The notes under the pieces were generated by a model, which was given only the letters and a program-made list of their open reading frames with translations, had not been told where the DNA came from and did no database searches. Position numbers and translations under genes: made by a program. From Planctomycetota bacterium (lineage in GTDB: Bacteria > Planctomycetota > Planctomycetia > Pirellulales > Pirellulaceae): DNA of 43,803 bases. Shown piece after piece: positions 27,225 through 35,500 of the stretch. The DNA lies in NCBI GenBank assembly GCA_027622275.1, contig JAQBZB010000040.1, positions 1-43,803 on the forward strand, in the 5' to 3' direction. How positions within the stretch are numbered: the first letter of the stretch is position 1; each line of letters starts with the position of its first letter.

Positions 27225-28151
27225 CTAGGCGAGTTCCTCGCGGACCCGTTCCAGGAGGCGCTTCGTCGACCGGGTTCCCTCGAACTCGTCAAGCTTATTG
27301 CCACCGTACTCGATGCCAACGTAGCCGTGATATCCGGCGGCTAGAACGATCTTCATCATCTTGGTGAAGTCGGTCTTCGTTTCATTGCCGGCATCGTCAA
27401 AGTCCTGACTCTTCGCGCTGACAGCTTTCGCAAACGGCATCAGCTCCTCGACCCCCTGATAGCGGTCGTACAATTTTCCACCTCCGAGATCGAAGTTTCC
27501 GAAATCCGGCAGCGTACCGCAGTGGTCGAGCCCGACTTTGGTGATCACTTCGGCCAACCATTTCCCGTTCGACGACAGGCCGCCATGATTCTCGACGAGT
27601 ACATTCAGTCCGTAAGGCTTCGCAAACTCGCTCAGCCGGCGGAGCCCGTTAGCCGCTAGCGTCACTTGGTCTTCGTAACTCCCGGACGACGCCGCATTCA
27701 CGCGAATCGAGTGGCAACCGAGGAACTTCGCGGCTTCGACCCACTTGTAATGGTTTTCTACCGCGGTCTTTCGCTTCTCGTCGTTTGGGTCGCCCAAGTT
27801 TCCCTCTTGATCGATCATGATCAAGAGACTCTTCACGCCCAGATCGTCCGCTCGCTGCTTCAGTTCGGCAAGATAGTTTTTATCCGCGCCTTTGTCGGCG
27901 AAGAACTGGTTGACATATTCAACCGCATCGATACCGAATTCCTGCTGGGCCGTCTTGGCAAAGTCGAGATTGTCGAGCTTGCCATTAAAGAGCGTCCTGT
28001 GAAGTGACCACTCGGCCAACGAAATCTTAAAGGCTGGCTCAGCTTCCGCGGCGAAGAGCGCGTGGCCGGCTGGACCGAGCGAAGCGGCTTGCCAGCCGAC
28101 TGCCGCGGCAACACCCTTCAGAAACGTACGGCGATGTTGTCTATTGGTCAT
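27225..28151 (-). CDS. Tat-exported sugar phosphate isomerase/epimerase-like protein
   Basis: This protein has 308 residues. The N-terminus has a twin-arginine signal ([14 protein letters not shown]), so a folded protein would be sent to the periplasm. The rest is a xylose-isomerase-like TIM barrel: [20 protein letters not shown] near residue 44, [10 protein letters not shown] near 146, the metal-ligand region [14 protein letters not shown] near 184, and GYVGIEYGG near 283. Acidic residues in VENHGG and GIEYGG are the likely metal ligands. Planctomycetes have many such exported barrels. Substrates are usually not known, and related names include hydroxypyruvate isomerase and inosose dehydratase. 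It is a single gene with its own terminator. Confidence 0.88.
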   Translation of the reverse strand: MTNRQHRRTFLKGVAAAVGWQAASLGPAGHALFAAEAEPAFKISLAEWSLHRTLFNGKLDNLDFAKTAQQEFGIDAVEYVNQFFADKGADKNYLAELKQRADDLGVKSLLIMIDQEGNLGDPNDEKRKTAVENHYKWVEAAKFLGCHSIRVNAASSGSYEDQVTLAANGLRRLSEFAKPYGLNVLVENHGGLSSNGKWLAEVITKVGLDHCGTLPDFGNFDLGGGKLYDRYQGVEELMPFAKAVSAKSQDFDDAGNETKTDFTKMMKIVLAAGYHGYVGIEYGGNKLDEFEGTRSTKRLLERVREELA

Positions 28152-28473
28152 GGAATCAGGGCTCCTTGCGATTGATTAAGAAAGGGTTCGAGGCAATTCG
28201 CCCACCAGGCGTCGACAGCCGGAAGTGCCCAGTATAGATGCGACAATTGGCACTGACAACGAACTGGAACCGATCTTCTCATCTCTAGCAGATCGTTGCC
28301 TGCCGGGATTCGCAGGATGTTGTGACGAGCAGTTTGGGGGTCGAGTCGGTTCTGAAACAGGTGGCGGTGTTGCTCGCTCCGGCGGGAACTTTGCCGGTCG
28401 AAGGGGAGGACGCGGTTGAGAAACTGCTTGACGTCGCTGATTGCTCCAATGGCGAGCTGTGTTTCTGTTGCAG
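28152..28473. other. Gap between isomerase-like gene and tRNA-Ser
   Basis: No gene or repeat I can support is seen. Frames at 28148-28483 (-) and 28322-28612 (+) run into or across the tRNA and are rejected. The stretch should hold the isomerase promoter and the 3' flank of the tRNA. Confidence 0.4.
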
Positions 28474-28555
28474 CGGAGGGCAAGGGACTCGAACCCTCAA
28501 CCCCTTGCGGGGCGCCGCATTTCGAATGCGGTTGCTAGCCATTCGCGTACCCTCC
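28474..28555 (-). tRNA. tRNA-Ser(CGA)
   Basis: On the minus strand the acceptor strands GGAGGGT (28549-28555) and GCCCTCC (28475-28481) pair, with G as discriminator base. The anticodon stem CCGCA/TGCGG encloses loop TTCGAAA, giving anticodon CGA, which reads UCG. The long variable arm (CGCCCCGCAAGGGGTTG) is the mark of a class II tRNA. The T arm has the usual TTCGAGT. The D arm looks weak. The 3' CCA is not encoded. Confidence 0.9.
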
Positions 28556-28920
28556 GGCTCCCTCTATGTGTACTCGCCGAGCTTGCTTTGGACAAGATGT
28601 CGTTACAACTGATGAAGGAACGAGCACACGCTCATTTGGTTCGCGATGTATCCTCGCTAGAGCCACGCGATCCGGAACGAACGGACCAATCGGCGGATAC
28701 GGCGTGTTGAGCTACGTGCGTCCGGCAGAATTGTTCCAGTTGGAACTACTCGACTGCGGTCTCGTGATGTTCGTAGGACGCAGCGCCATCGCACGCGATA
28801 TGCGGGTTCGTGCGGATGACCGTCATGTAGTTGCACCAAGACTTTGTCTGTGAACTCGTTGAGCCCCCGGACGATACGTTGCTTGTGGTTAGACGACGTA
28901 TCTCTGTGCTGAGGTGAGAC
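28556..28920. other. Gap between tRNA-Ser and a small gene
   Basis: On the minus strand TTGTCC, 17 bases, then TACACA lie just before the tRNA and may be its promoter, but the match is weak. GAGGTGAGA at 28911-28919 is the ribosome site for the gene at 28921. Frames at 28566-28853 and 28657-29064 look like chance frames. Confidence 0.35.
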
Positions 28921-29241
28921 ATGACGAAGAACTATCGAGTGGTGACGCGGGGCGTGGACGGTTCGATCAAGATTCGCGACTATGACGAGGCGGAACCGTT
29001 GTTGAAGATGCACAGCCAAATCGGGATCGAAGACAGCAGCACCGACCTCTCGCTCCGGGGGCAACCGGTCTTCCGTGGGCTAATCGGCCCGATGCCGGAT
29101 GGCAAGGGCGTCGTGCGGTATGAGTCGCCCGACGTGTTTGAATCGCTGACGAAAGACTGGGCCGCGGCGAAGCCTGTTCGACGCACACGCCGTCGCCGTG
29201 CGGCAGCTCCGACCGAGCAGAATGCGGACAGTTCATCGTAA
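28921..29241 (+). CDS. Small basic-tailed protein of unknown function (106 aa)
   Basis: I do not recognise this family. The ATG at 28921 has GAGGTGAGA directly upstream. Residues 1-75 look like a small folded beta-rich domain (YRVVTRGVDGSIKIRDYDEA, then GLIGPMPDGKGVVRYESPD). The C-terminus is a cluster of arginines (RRTRRRRAAAP) that could bind nucleic acid. There is no signal peptide or membrane segment. A strong terminator follows. It converges on the large gene at 29366, so the two are not in one operon. Confidence 0.7.
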   Translation: MTKNYRVVTRGVDGSIKIRDYDEAEPLLKMHSQIGIEDSSTDLSLRGQPVFRGLIGPMPDGKGVVRYESPDVFESLTKDWAAAKPVRRTRRRRAAAPTEQNADSSS

Positions 29242-29289
29242 ATCGCTAACGCCGCAACCGCTGTTGCTCTTTCGATGTTTTCGGAACAG

Positions 29290-29339
29290 GGCGAGATTCC
29301 TGATCGAGTTCGCAGCTTGATGGGAACCTCGCCTTTTTT
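29290..29339 (+). terminator. Rho-independent terminator of the 106-aa gene
   Basis: GGCGAGATTCC (29290-29300) pairs with GGAACCTCGCC (29323-29333), one mismatch, and is followed by TTTTTTGGTTTT. It lies about 50 bp after the stop of the plus-strand gene. Confidence 0.8.
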
Positions 29340-29365
29340 GGTTTTACGGATGGAGCTGGTTGGTT

Positions 29366-30898
29366 TCACGGCCCAAGGACCGTGACTGGCCAGCGGCTGA
29401 TCGTCGCCAGTTGTTCGGCTTCCGCTCGCGTTGGGACGAAGATCAGGCCCGCGTCGCTCGGCAATTCTCCGAGATCCACATCGCCGACATGTCGCCATTC
29501 GCGTTCGATACTCCAATCAATCTCGCGCCCGCTTCGGTGGGATCGACTTGTTTGGACTTGGAACAGCGGGCGGTCTTGTGGGGCCATCGATTCCCACAGC
29601 GAGTCGTCGCCGTATCGCACCGGCAAACAGCGCCGCCGCTCCAACCAATCCCGGCGGATACAGATTCCGTAAGGTTCAAAGTCCCATCGCGCGAGATGCG
29701 AGCGAAACGAACGAAGTTGCGGCAAGTCCGCCAGCGGAACCGCCGTCAGGCAGACCACCTCGGTATTGCCCCGGATGATTCTCGACGTTGCAACCAGACG
29801 CTGCATGGTGACAATCCTGCGAATCGCGGCAAACGCGGAATGATCGGACGGGGCGCGGTTCAGCAACAGTTCGTCCAAGTAATCGCTCCGGCATTGGTCC
29901 GGCCAGCCGTCCGATTGCGCGCGAGTGGAATGAGTCAACCACTGCCAATCGCCGCTCGATGGCAACTCGACGATTGGTGCATTCTGAATTGTCGGACTTC
30001 CACGGTGACTTGCCGCTTCGTGTCGAAGTGTATCCAGCACGACCCATCCAACCGCACCGCGATCCAGTAAGTCGTCCGCCAGTTTTCGATCGACAAGATC
30101 CTCGCCCAACGCGAGGAAGACGCTCGCCGTCGGCCAGACCAAATCGTTCAGCCGCGCGCGAACGAGCTTTTCAACGTGCCCACCCCGGCGAAGATGGAAC
30201 ACCAGAAGTCGCTCGCAAATCGCTACAACGGCCTGGTCGCGAACCGGGAGCTTCGCCAAGGGCATCGGATGCGCGGAGACAACTCGCGAGGGCCAAAGTT
30301 CTGGAGACAGGTACGCTCGATGGATTGCTTCGAGGTGCATCGCCTTGAGCTGTCGGACGCGTTTGAACCAGGCGTGGATCGACTCCGATTCTCGCGGACA
30401 TTTCAACGAGACGACGCGGACGCCAAATAACTCGGCGGCTCGGCGGACGTAGGGATCAGGAGTCGTTGCGGCGGCGGTCAACAAGACATCGTGGTCGCGA
30501 TCGATCTTCGAGCACGCGGCGCGAAAGACGGTGAACCAGTCGGCTTGTGTATCCAATCGCCTGCCGAGTCGAGAACTAGCGATACCGATTCGCGAGCCGC
30601 TTGGGCGGCCCTGCGGCCACCACAGAAGCCGTTCGCCGAGCCAGTGGGCTGCTCGGGAATTCTCGATGTTCAGCGAAGTGAGCCTCGCGCCGGCTGCGCG
30701 TTGATCCGCGAGCCACGATCGTGTTTTCTCTGCGCGACGGCGTGTGTTTACAGGTAGCGACGAAAGGTCGAAATCCTCCCAAGCTTCCAGCATGGACGAA
30801 AGCAAGTCATCGTGTCTTGCGGAACCGAGTCGCTGGCCGCTTGGCAACCAACCGGCTTCGTACAACAACTGCCCGAGATGATTCTGTTCAACCGGCAT
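29366..30898 (-). CDS. Uncharacterised two-part protein: Rossmann/SLOG-like front, DUF2971-like back
   Basis: From ATG 30898 this has 510 residues; an upstream TTG at 30913 is possible and neither has a clear ribosome site. What I see: residues about 100-270 have two Rossmann-like strand-loop patterns, SRIGIASSRLGRRLD and DVLLTAAATTPDPYVRRAA, then DQAVVAICERLLVFHLRRGG, SVFLALGEDLVDRKLADDLL and GAVGWVVLD. This resembles SLOG (DprA/LOG-type) nucleotide-sensing folds. Residues about 320-505 resemble DUF2971-type proteins: VVCLTAVPLADL, DFEPYGICIRRDWLE, PVRYGDDSLW and IDWSIEREWRHVGDV. Both assignments are from pattern memory and are tentative. SLOG domains coupled to an effector are known from phage-defence proteins, so a defence role is one guess. 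A promoter and two tandem hairpins lie in its leader. Confidence 0.7.
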   Translation of the reverse strand: MPVEQNHLGQLLYEAGWLPSGQRLGSARHDDLLSSMLEAWEDFDLSSLPVNTRRRAEKTRSWLADQRAAGARLTSLNIENSRAAHWLGERLLWWPQGRPSGSRIGIASSRLGRRLDTQADWFTVFRAACSKIDRDHDVLLTAAATTPDPYVRRAAELFGVRVVSLKCPRESESIHAWFKRVRQLKAMHLEAIHRAYLSPELWPSRVVSAHPMPLAKLPVRDQAVVAICERLLVFHLRRGGHVEKLVRARLNDLVWPTASVFLALGEDLVDRKLADDLLDRGAVGWVVLDTLRHEAASHRGSPTIQNAPIVELPSSGDWQWLTHSTRAQSDGWPDQCRSDYLDELLLNRAPSDHSAFAAIRRIVTMQRLVATSRIIRGNTEVVCLTAVPLADLPQLRSFRSHLARWDFEPYGICIRRDWLERRRCLPVRYGDDSLWESMAPQDRPLFQVQTSRSHRSGREIDWSIEREWRHVGDVDLGELPSDAGLIFVPTRAEAEQLATISRWPVTVLGP

Positions 30899-31010
30899 GA
30901 CCGACAACGGCAATTAGAAGTGCCCGGCGCGAGGACGACGACGAAACAACGGTGTAGTTCTATCGCGCGCTCCGCTGCGGTCAATGAGAATCTGATGGAA
31001 TGCCGTGAAA

Positions 31011-31114
31011 ACACCCAAGAAATGGAAAGGCCTCTCCAGGTGGGGCAGAAACCTGAAGAGGCCTAGAAGGGGTGTCTCCGCCAAGTGGGGCAGTAACTTG
31101 GCATTAGTGGAGAC
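31011..31114 (-). ncRNA. Two tandem hairpins with nearly identical 9-nt loops (candidate structured RNA)
   Basis: Plus-strand coordinates are given. Hairpin A has arms 31028-31041 and 31051-31064 (14 pairs, one mismatch) around loop GGGGCAGAA. Hairpin B has inner arms GCCAAGT (31080-31086) and ACTTGGC (31096-31102) around loop GGGGCAGTA, with an outer stem GTCTCC/GGAGAC (31074-31079, 31109-31114). A further outer stem, ACACCC (31011-31016) with GGGTGT (31070-31075), encloses hairpin A. The stems differ but base pairing is kept, while the loops match at 8 of 9 positions. A promoter-like pair on the minus strand lies just upstream, so the minus strand is the likely transcript, with loops reading TNCTGCCCC. 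The element then sits in the leader of the gene at 29366-30898. The outer stem ends in TTTTC, so it could also attenuate. Confidence 0.6.
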
Positions 31115-31136
31115 ATGCCAGGTACCTAACTCGCTC

Positions 31137-31164
31137 ATTGTCTCCTACTCCAACGAAATGTCAA
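31137..31164 (-). promoter_or_regulatory. Promoter reading into the tandem hairpins
   Basis: On the minus strand TTGACA (31159-31164) is a perfect -35, followed after 16 bases by GACAAT (31137-31142), a 4-of-6 match to the -10. Transcription would start near 31130 and go straight through hairpins B and A. The rest of 31165-31408 is AT-rich near 31170-31200 and otherwise shows nothing I can name. Confidence 0.5.
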
Positions 31165-31408
31165 GCATCGATTTCAAAAAAAGAATCTGTTGTAAACCAT
31201 TAGAAATGTCCCGCTGTTCTGGGGTAGTAAAAGGGCGGTGGGATTGGACTGCGGAGCGGAGGTTTTGCCGCACCGCCGTCAGTCGGCCAGCCAACTGGCT
31301 CGCTCCCGCTTCTGCCATTCATGAAGGACAGACACAACGTCAGCGATTCTTACACACCCAAAATGGAAATCATCACGACACCCCGCAGGTTCGGCGGCGA
31401 GCACTCCA

Positions 31409-32521
31409 TTAATCGCCAAATCGGCGTGTGTCTTGGCCGGTGGCGACTTGGCGGAGGATGCCGCCGTGGGGGGCGGAGAGGAAGGATTGACCGTCGGGTG
31501 AAAAGACGAAACGCGCAGGATCCCTTTCGGGCACGATACGGTCTTCGGGTTTGCGAACGCGGTACGTGTGGAACGCTCCCTTCTCGAAGGTGTAGCGCGC
31601 GATCTCTTTCCCGCTGATCAGATCCCAAAACAGAACATCGCCATTCGTTTGATCGCCTGTACCGAGCATCGAGCCGTCGGGGGAGAAGAACGGGTGCTGA
31701 AGGCCGCGACCGCCGGTCTGAAGGCGACGAAGTGGCGTCAATGAATTCGTATCCCACAATAACACGCTCCCGTTCGAATGACCGGAAGCCACCAAAGTTC
31801 CATCCGGAGAAAACGTCGCTGTGTAAAATGGCTCGTCCTGGGGTGACGCCGACATCTGAATGGCCGGATCGGCGACATCACAGAGCCGCATTTCGAATCC
31901 GTAGTCCGTTGCGACGACCCCGAGCAGCCGTTCGCCGTCGGGAGCGTATCGCAACGAGAGTGCTCCGGCGACTCCCGGGAATTGTTTCAACTTGGCACCG
32001 GAGGAGAGGTCGTAAACAACACATCGAAGCTGACTGGCAACGGCGATCGCATTGCCGTGTGGCGAGAAGCTGAAGGCGTGACAGCGGTCGAAGATAAACG
32101 CAGGCTTGCCGGTTTCAATGTCCCAGACGCGCACTTCGTTCAACTGCAACTTGTCAGCCGTCACGAACAGCCGCGAAGTCGCAACGAACTGATTGTCCGC
32201 CGAGAACGCCACTTGCGTCAGATCGCCGAACGTTTCAAAGCGCCGAATACGCTTTCCCGATTCAATCGACCAGACTTGAACGACTCCGCACTTGCGCGGG
32301 TTGGGATGCGGTCGCGGTGGAAATTCCTCGTTCGACAACCCGGAGATGCCGGTCGCCACGAGACTGCCGTCGGTTGAAAAGGCAACACAGTGTGCGTCAC
32401 GAGCTGGAACGAAGGGAGCCGCGCTGGTCACCGTCGAAGCCAGCAGCACGATCGTCACCGCCAGGCAGGCGGAACTGCGGAACGCATCACTGCAACGAGA
32501 AACGAACATCCTGTTATTCAC
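31409..32521 (-). CDS. Exported WD40 repeat protein
   Basis: This protein has 370 residues from GTG 32521; ATG 32509 is an alternative start and would leave no overlap with the kinase gene. A signal peptide (LAVTIVLLASTVTSAA) points to export. The rest is a single beta-propeller of about six to seven WD40 blades with typical turns (CVAFSTDGSLVATG, VAFSADNQFVATS, ATFSPDGTLVASGHSNGSV). No enzyme motif is present. Its GTG lies inside the last codons of the giant kinase gene (8-bp overlap), so the two are probably translated together. A working guess is that this propeller meets the kinase's own WD40 half outside the membrane. Confidence 0.85.
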   Translation of the reverse strand: MNNRMFVSRCSDAFRSSACLAVTIVLLASTVTSAAPFVPARDAHCVAFSTDGSLVATGISGLSNEEFPPRPHPNPRKCGVVQVWSIESGKRIRRFETFGDLTQVAFSADNQFVATSRLFVTADKLQLNEVRVWDIETGKPAFIFDRCHAFSFSPHGNAIAVASQLRCVVYDLSSGAKLKQFPGVAGALSLRYAPDGERLLGVVATDYGFEMRLCDVADPAIQMSASPQDEPFYTATFSPDGTLVASGHSNGSVLLWDTNSLTPLRRLQTGGRGLQHPFFSPDGSMLGTGDQTNGDVLFWDLISGKEIARYTFEKGAFHTYRVRKPEDRIVPERDPARFVFSPDGQSFLSAPHGGILRQVATGQDTRRFGD

Positions 32522-35500
32522 CTTGAACCGGTTGCAGCCACTGCTCGGTCAGCCACAGAATCGCGGTGCCGTCGCGGCTGCCGGTCAGTGCAAATCGACC
32601 ATCATCCGAGAACGTCGCCGACGTGACCTCTTGCGAATGTCCGCGCAGGTTGAGAATCTCCTTACCTGTTTCGGCATCCCAAAGCTTAGCGGTAAAGTCC
32701 TCGGATGCCGTCAGAGCACGCTTGCCGTCAGGTGAAAACGCCACGGACGTCACCGGAGCCGTATGTCCAGCGAGAACCCGCAACGTCTCGCCCGTTTCCA
32801 CATCCCAGACACGAGCCGAGTTGTCATCGCTCCCAGTAATAATCGATTTGCCATCGGCTGAGAAGGCCGCGCTCAAAACGGCCCACTCGTGGCCTTTCAG
32901 TTCGCGGACCAGTTCCGCGGTCTCGGTCTTCCAAATTCGAGCGGTTTTGTCGTCAGAAGCCGTCAGCACCAGCGAGCCGTCCACGGAAAACGTTGCATCG
33001 CGGACTCGGGCGGTATGTCCTTCAAAGCTGCGGACGACGCTTCCCGTCGCTGCATCCCAGAGGATGGCGGTGCCATCGTCACTCGCTGTCAGAACGAACT
33101 CGCCCTGTGGCGAGAAGACGGCGCTGTTGACGTACTTGGAATGGCCCCCGATCAGTTTCAATTCGTCGACTCCCGTCGCGGCGTTCCAAATTCGCGCTGA
33201 GTTGTCCCAACTCGCCGTCACCATCCGTTGGCCATCCGGCGAGAAGTTCGCGGAGGCAACCGCCGCATGGGGGCTGAAGGTCATAATCTCGCGTCCGTGC
33301 GAAGCGGGCATTTCACGGCGGATGTCCCAGAGTCTCGCTTCGTTTCCGCCCACGGTCAACAGCGAGTTGCCGTCGTTCGAGAACCGCGCCGACCAGACCA
33401 AGCCACCCAACTTGTTGAAGTCAAGGAACGCATCGGATTCAGCGTTGCCGCCGCTTGGCAGCGCGGTGCCGGTTTCGACGTTCCAGACGCGCACCATCCG
33501 CTCGTCCGCATGAACGCTGAGCGCAAGTTGACCATCGCGTGACAGAGCCGCTGTCGAGATCGGGCTCGATGACAAGTTAAAGGCATTGACCAGGCTCGCA
33601 GTGCCGACTTCCCAGACACGGAGCGTGCCATCGATGCACGCAGTGAGAACTCGCGTTCCATCTTCCGACAAGTCGAGCGAGATCACGGAATCCGAATGTT
33701 TCAGCTGTAGCAATTCCAGTGGGGCGACGGAGTCAGGATCATCGGCGAGCTTGCTCACGTCCCATTGGCAGACGTTCTTGTCGTCGCTCGCGGTTAACAG
33801 TCGAGCGCCGTCCGGAGTAAAGCGGGCGGCAGCGACTTTCGAAGTGTGCCAATCGAGCCGCCGCAACTGCTCGCCGGTTTCACGATTCCACAACACGCCG
33901 CGACCGTTCGAGTCGCCCGAGTAAACGAAGCGGTCATCGGGCGAGAAGGCGACCGCCGTGACTTCGACCTTGTGGCCGTCGAGCGTTAGAACCAGTTCGC
34001 CGGTGTCGGCGTTCCAGAGTTGGGCGGTTCGCGCGTCGCTGCCTGTGGCAATCCAGCGGTCGTCATGCGAGACGGCGACGGCCGCGGCCCGCCCCGTGTG
34101 TTCCAAACGCCGGCTCTCAACACCGCTGGCGACATCCCAGATTCGCGCCGTGTTGTCGACCGCGCTGGTGACCAGGCGTTTGTTGTCCGTGAAGAAGGCC
34201 GAATCGGATGCCAGAAACGAGTGTCCTTCGCGGAACGATACCAACTCGGTGCCGGTGTCCGCATTCCAACTCTTTGCGGTTCGATCCCGGCTCGCGGTTG
34301 CGATTTGGTGTCCATCGCGTGAGAACGAAACCGCCATGATCGCATCTTGGTGTCCTTCCAGGACGCGGCCTCGTAAGACTCGAACTTCTTCGTACCCTTC
34401 GACGTTCCACAAGCGGACGTGATTGTCGTAGCCGCCGGACAGTACCCACAGGCCATCGGGCGAGAAGGCACAAGCGCGGACCCAGCTGTCATGGCCTCGC
34501 AAGGTCTTGAGCGCCGAGGGACTTGTGACACTCCACACCTTCACGGTATTGTCGTGCCCGGCACTGAGGACAAGCTTTCCGTCCGCGGAGAATTGGACGC
34601 TGCGAACCGCGGCGGTGTGACCATCGAGCGGAGTGAACTTTGGCGGCGGAACTTCTTCGTTTGCCAACAGACGGTTGAAATCGAACGGCACTAGATCTTC
34701 GGCCTGCCAGAGCAATACGCGTTTGTCATACCCGCCGCTGACGATCTGTTCGCCGTCCGGCGAGAAGGCCACCGAGTAGACCGGGCCGCGGTGGCCGGTG
34801 AAGGCCGGGCTCTTGCTGCCGTCGGCCAAACTCCAGACGATCGCCGTGCCATCTTGGCTCGCGGTCACGACCTGCGATTCATCGGGCGAGAACGCTGCGT
34901 CCCACACCCACCAACTGTGTCCTTCAATAACTTGGAGTTGTTCGCCGGTGTCGACATTCCAAAGGCGTGCTGTATTGTCGAACGACGTGGTGAGCAATCG
35001 CTTGCCGTCGCGTGAGTACGAGATACTCGTAACCGCATCGGAATGCCCCTGCAACGTACGAAGCGGCTGCTGTGTTTCGAGATCCCAGATGCGCAGGTAG
35101 GCCGATTTGTCATCGCAACCTGTCGCGACTTGATTTGCAATTGGCGAGAATGCAACGGCTTGCACGTACAGTCCCTCTTGCGGCAGATCGGTGCAGGTGC
35201 CGTCTTCGACATTCCACACGCGTGCCGTCCCGTTCCAGCCGCCGGTGACGAAACGCTTGCCATCGGGAGCAAATGCGACGGCGTCGACCGGCGCCCCGAC
35301 GTCGTAATCGTGAACGCTTTGATTGCAGATGTGCATCAGCCGGCCCCACTCCCAATTGCGAAGTTCCGGCTTGCAGCTTGTCAGCAATTCGCGGGCGCGG
35401 CCAAACGCATTCTCGTCGATCTTCGCCGCGGCCAGTCCGATCACGGCGATGTAGGCTTCGTACTCGGCCTTGTCTCGTTGGTTCTTCGCCTCGATGGCTG

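Noticed and set aside
28322-28612. 96-codon plus-strand frame over tRNA-Ser
   Set aside because: It reads through the tRNA gene backwards.
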